Source: Solirubrobacteraceae bacterium (GTDB taxonomy: Bacteria; Actinomycetota; Thermoleophilia; Solirubrobacterales; Solirubrobacteraceae). Taken from it: DNA of 6,763 nucleotides. Each line of letters begins with the position of its first letter. Position 1 is the stretch's first letter. The notes under the pieces were generated by a model. That model saw nothing but the letters and a program-made list of their open reading frames with translations. It was not told where the DNA came from and made no database searches. Positions 5,403-6,763 of the stretch are shown in pieces. The position numbers and the translations under genes were made by a program. The DNA is taken from positions 1 to 6,763 of the forward strand of contig JASHYF010000237.1 in assembly GCA_030043235.1 (NCBI GenBank). The letters run 5' to 3'.

Positions 5403-6763
5403 ATGCGCTCACTCCAGCTGCAGGAAGCGCTCACGGAGTTCGTCGAGGAGGCGGCCGGCCAGCTCACGAGGGTGCTCGCCGGTGGCGCGGAGGTGCCGCT
5501 CGCGCTGGAACCCCACGGGGTGTACAGGCGCTCGCGCGCCCAGGGCGCGAGCTCCGTCCTGTATGCCTACAGGGCGCTCACCGGCGAGTTCATCGCCATG
5601 CGCCAGGCGGAGCTCGAGCGGCTGGCGAGCCACAGCCGCGCGGCGCGGCTGCTCACGAATTTCCCCGGGCTGGACCGCTACCTGGCCAGCGTGGGCGCGG
5701 AGCCGGCGCGGGGCGAGGGGCGCATGCGCGTGGACGCCGCCCTGCTCGCGCTGCTGCGCGACGTGTTCCACGAACAGACCGACTTCGTGCTGCGCCCAGA
5801 GCGGCTGCGCGCCGCGCTCGAGCGCCTGGAGAGCGCGGCGCTGGCTCCGGCCGGAGAGACCATGCTCGTGGCGACGCTGCACGGTCTCACCATCGGCTCG
5901 GGCGAGCTCGCGCTCACGAGGGGGCTCACGATCGCCCAGCCGCACGCGCTCGAAGGACTGCCCGAAGGGGCGCTGTTCGCGGATGGTCAACCGGGGTACG
6001 AGCACCTGATCGTGGCGCTCGCCGCCGGCGAGCAGGACGCGCCGGAGGCGATCGCGCGCGGCCGTGAGGTGCTGAAGGACCTGCTGCGAGCGCTGCGCCT
6101 GTTCGGCGATGGCCGCGTGACGCTCGGGCCGCTCGCCTGGGCGCGCGTGGCCGGCGGGGCGTGGGTGCCGTTCGCGCTCGGCGAAGGCGGGCGCCCGCAC
6201 GGCATGCTCGTGGTCAGCGCCGAGCAGGAGGACGAGCTGCGCGCCTTTTGCAACCTCGTCTCGCGTCGCGCACCCGACGGCAACGAGCTCGCGTGGGCGC
6301 TGCGGCGCTTCGAGCTGGGCTGCGAGCGCGCGAGCGCATTCGAGGCGCTCACCGATCACCTGCTTGCGCTGCGTGCGCTGCTCGCCTGTCCCCGTGAGGG
6401 GGAGCCCGAGGGACCCGCGAGCGGCCTTTTGCCTGGACGCCTGGCCGCGCTGTGCGCGACGCCCGAGCAGCGTTCGCAGCTGACCGAGCGAACAGTCGCG
6501 GCGCTCGCGCTCGAGCGCGACGTGGTCGCGGGCACCGCCACGCCGCACGCCGGCCTCGAGGAGCTGGCCGGGGAGATGGCGGACCACCTGCGCGCGCTGC
6601 TCAGGGACGTGATCTGCGGTCACCTCGACGCCAACCTCGCCGGCCTCGCCGACCAGCTGCTGCTGAGCGCCGCGCAGCAGGCACACGCCACGCTCCCCGC
6701 GAGCGACGCTCCGGCCGTCGCCGCCGATGCGCCGCCGCCGCGGCAGTCAGTCGAAGAGATGCT
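5403..6763 (+). CDS. Large protein of unknown function, right end outside the window
   Basis: The frame is open from 5337 to the window edge. From ATG 5403 it gives 453 codons and no stop. GTG 5376, with AGGAG at 5368-5372 three bases before it, is an alternative start; I prefer 5403 because the eight codons between are poor and the MRSLQLQEAL start looks natural. No signal peptide or membrane span is seen. Residues 1-230 are mixed, with helical stretches (DAALLALLRDVFHEQTDFVL, 111-130) and short strands (ETMLVATLHGLTI, 152-164). A middle block reads GPLAWARVAGGAWVPFALG (242-260). Residues 275-425 are strongly helical (ELAWALRRFELGCERASAFE, then ALTDHLLALRALL), in a pattern loosely like the Apea-like HEPN fold, but RDVVAG (372-377) lacks the HEPN RxxxxH histidine. 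An Ala/Pro-rich tail begins near 427. It resembles conserved proteins I associate with Thermoleophilia, function unknown. The long opposite frame (6686-5409) looks like its antisense shadow. Confidence 0.8.
   Translation, partial: MRSLQLQEALTEFVEEAAGQLTRVLAGGAEVPLALEPHGVYRRSRAQGASSVLYAYRALTGEFIAMRQAELERLASHSRAARLLTNFPGLDRYLASVGAEPARGEGRMRVDAALLALLRDVFHEQTDFVLRPERLRAALERLESAALAPAGETMLVATLHGLTIGSGELALTRGLTIAQPHALEGLPEGALFADGQPGYEHLIVALAAGEQDAPEAIARGREVLKDLLRALRLFGDGRVTLGPLAWARVAGGAWVPFALGEGGRPHGMLVVSAEQEDELRAFCNLVSRRAPDGNELAWALRRFELGCERASAFEALTDHLLALRALLACPREGEPEGPASGLLPGRLAALCATPEQRSQLTERTVAALALERDVVAGTATPHAGLEELAGEMADHLRALLRDVICGHLDANLAGLADQLLLSAAQQAHATLPASDAPAVAADAPPPRQSVEEM

Noticed and set aside
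5409..6686. Long minus-strand open frame of about 425 codons.
   Set aside because: Its translation is rich in Arg, Gln, Glu and His as antisense frames of GC-rich genes are, and the plus frame has better codon choice and coherent secondary structure.

Overview
This is GC-rich DNA (mostly GC-ending codons) from what looks like an actinomycete-type bacterium. The RpoD C-terminus lacks the usual Streptomyces/Mycobacterium tail wording, and it sits beside a PilT motor ATPase and genes that may start leaderless transcripts. Together these suggest the class Thermoleophilia (Solirubrobacterales-like). That placement is an inference from protein style and composition, not a database result.

Layout. 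1-345 is the C-terminal end of the primary sigma factor (RpoD). 448-1605 is a complete type IV pilus retraction ATPase (PilT) on the same strand, with no other pilus gene in view. 1736-2098 is a small HxlR-type winged-helix regulator with an inverted repeat just before its start codon. 2202-3143 is an FkbM-type methyltransferase and 3323-4228 a family 2 glycosyltransferase, both on the plus strand. 4263-5291 is a sulfotransferase on the minus strand, convergent with the glycosyltransferase. 5403 to the window end is a large protein of unknown function that runs off the edge. Its C-terminal half is helical and faintly resembles Apea-like HEPN domains.

The methyltransferase, glycosyltransferase and sulfotransferase together look like a small cassette for building and decorating a surface glycan or glycolipid: sugar transfer, O-methylation and O-sulfation. 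They do not form a simple operon. The glycosyltransferase and the sulfotransferase each have their own promoter-like -10 element exactly six bases before the start codon, the geometry of leaderless transcription. The stretch from about 2200 to 4230 has more AT-ending codons than the flanking genes.

The main unexpected structure is two short minus-strand coding-like tails, at 2109-2201 and 3175-3309. Each ends in a stop codon facing the preceding plus-strand gene across a small hairpin, and each is cut off upstream where the methyltransferase or glycosyltransferase begins. I read them as 3' stubs of older convergent genes overwritten when the glycan genes arrived. No RNA genes, CRISPR arrays or complete mobile elements were seen, and no strong candidate for an entirely new biological system; the unknown protein at the right edge is the closest.
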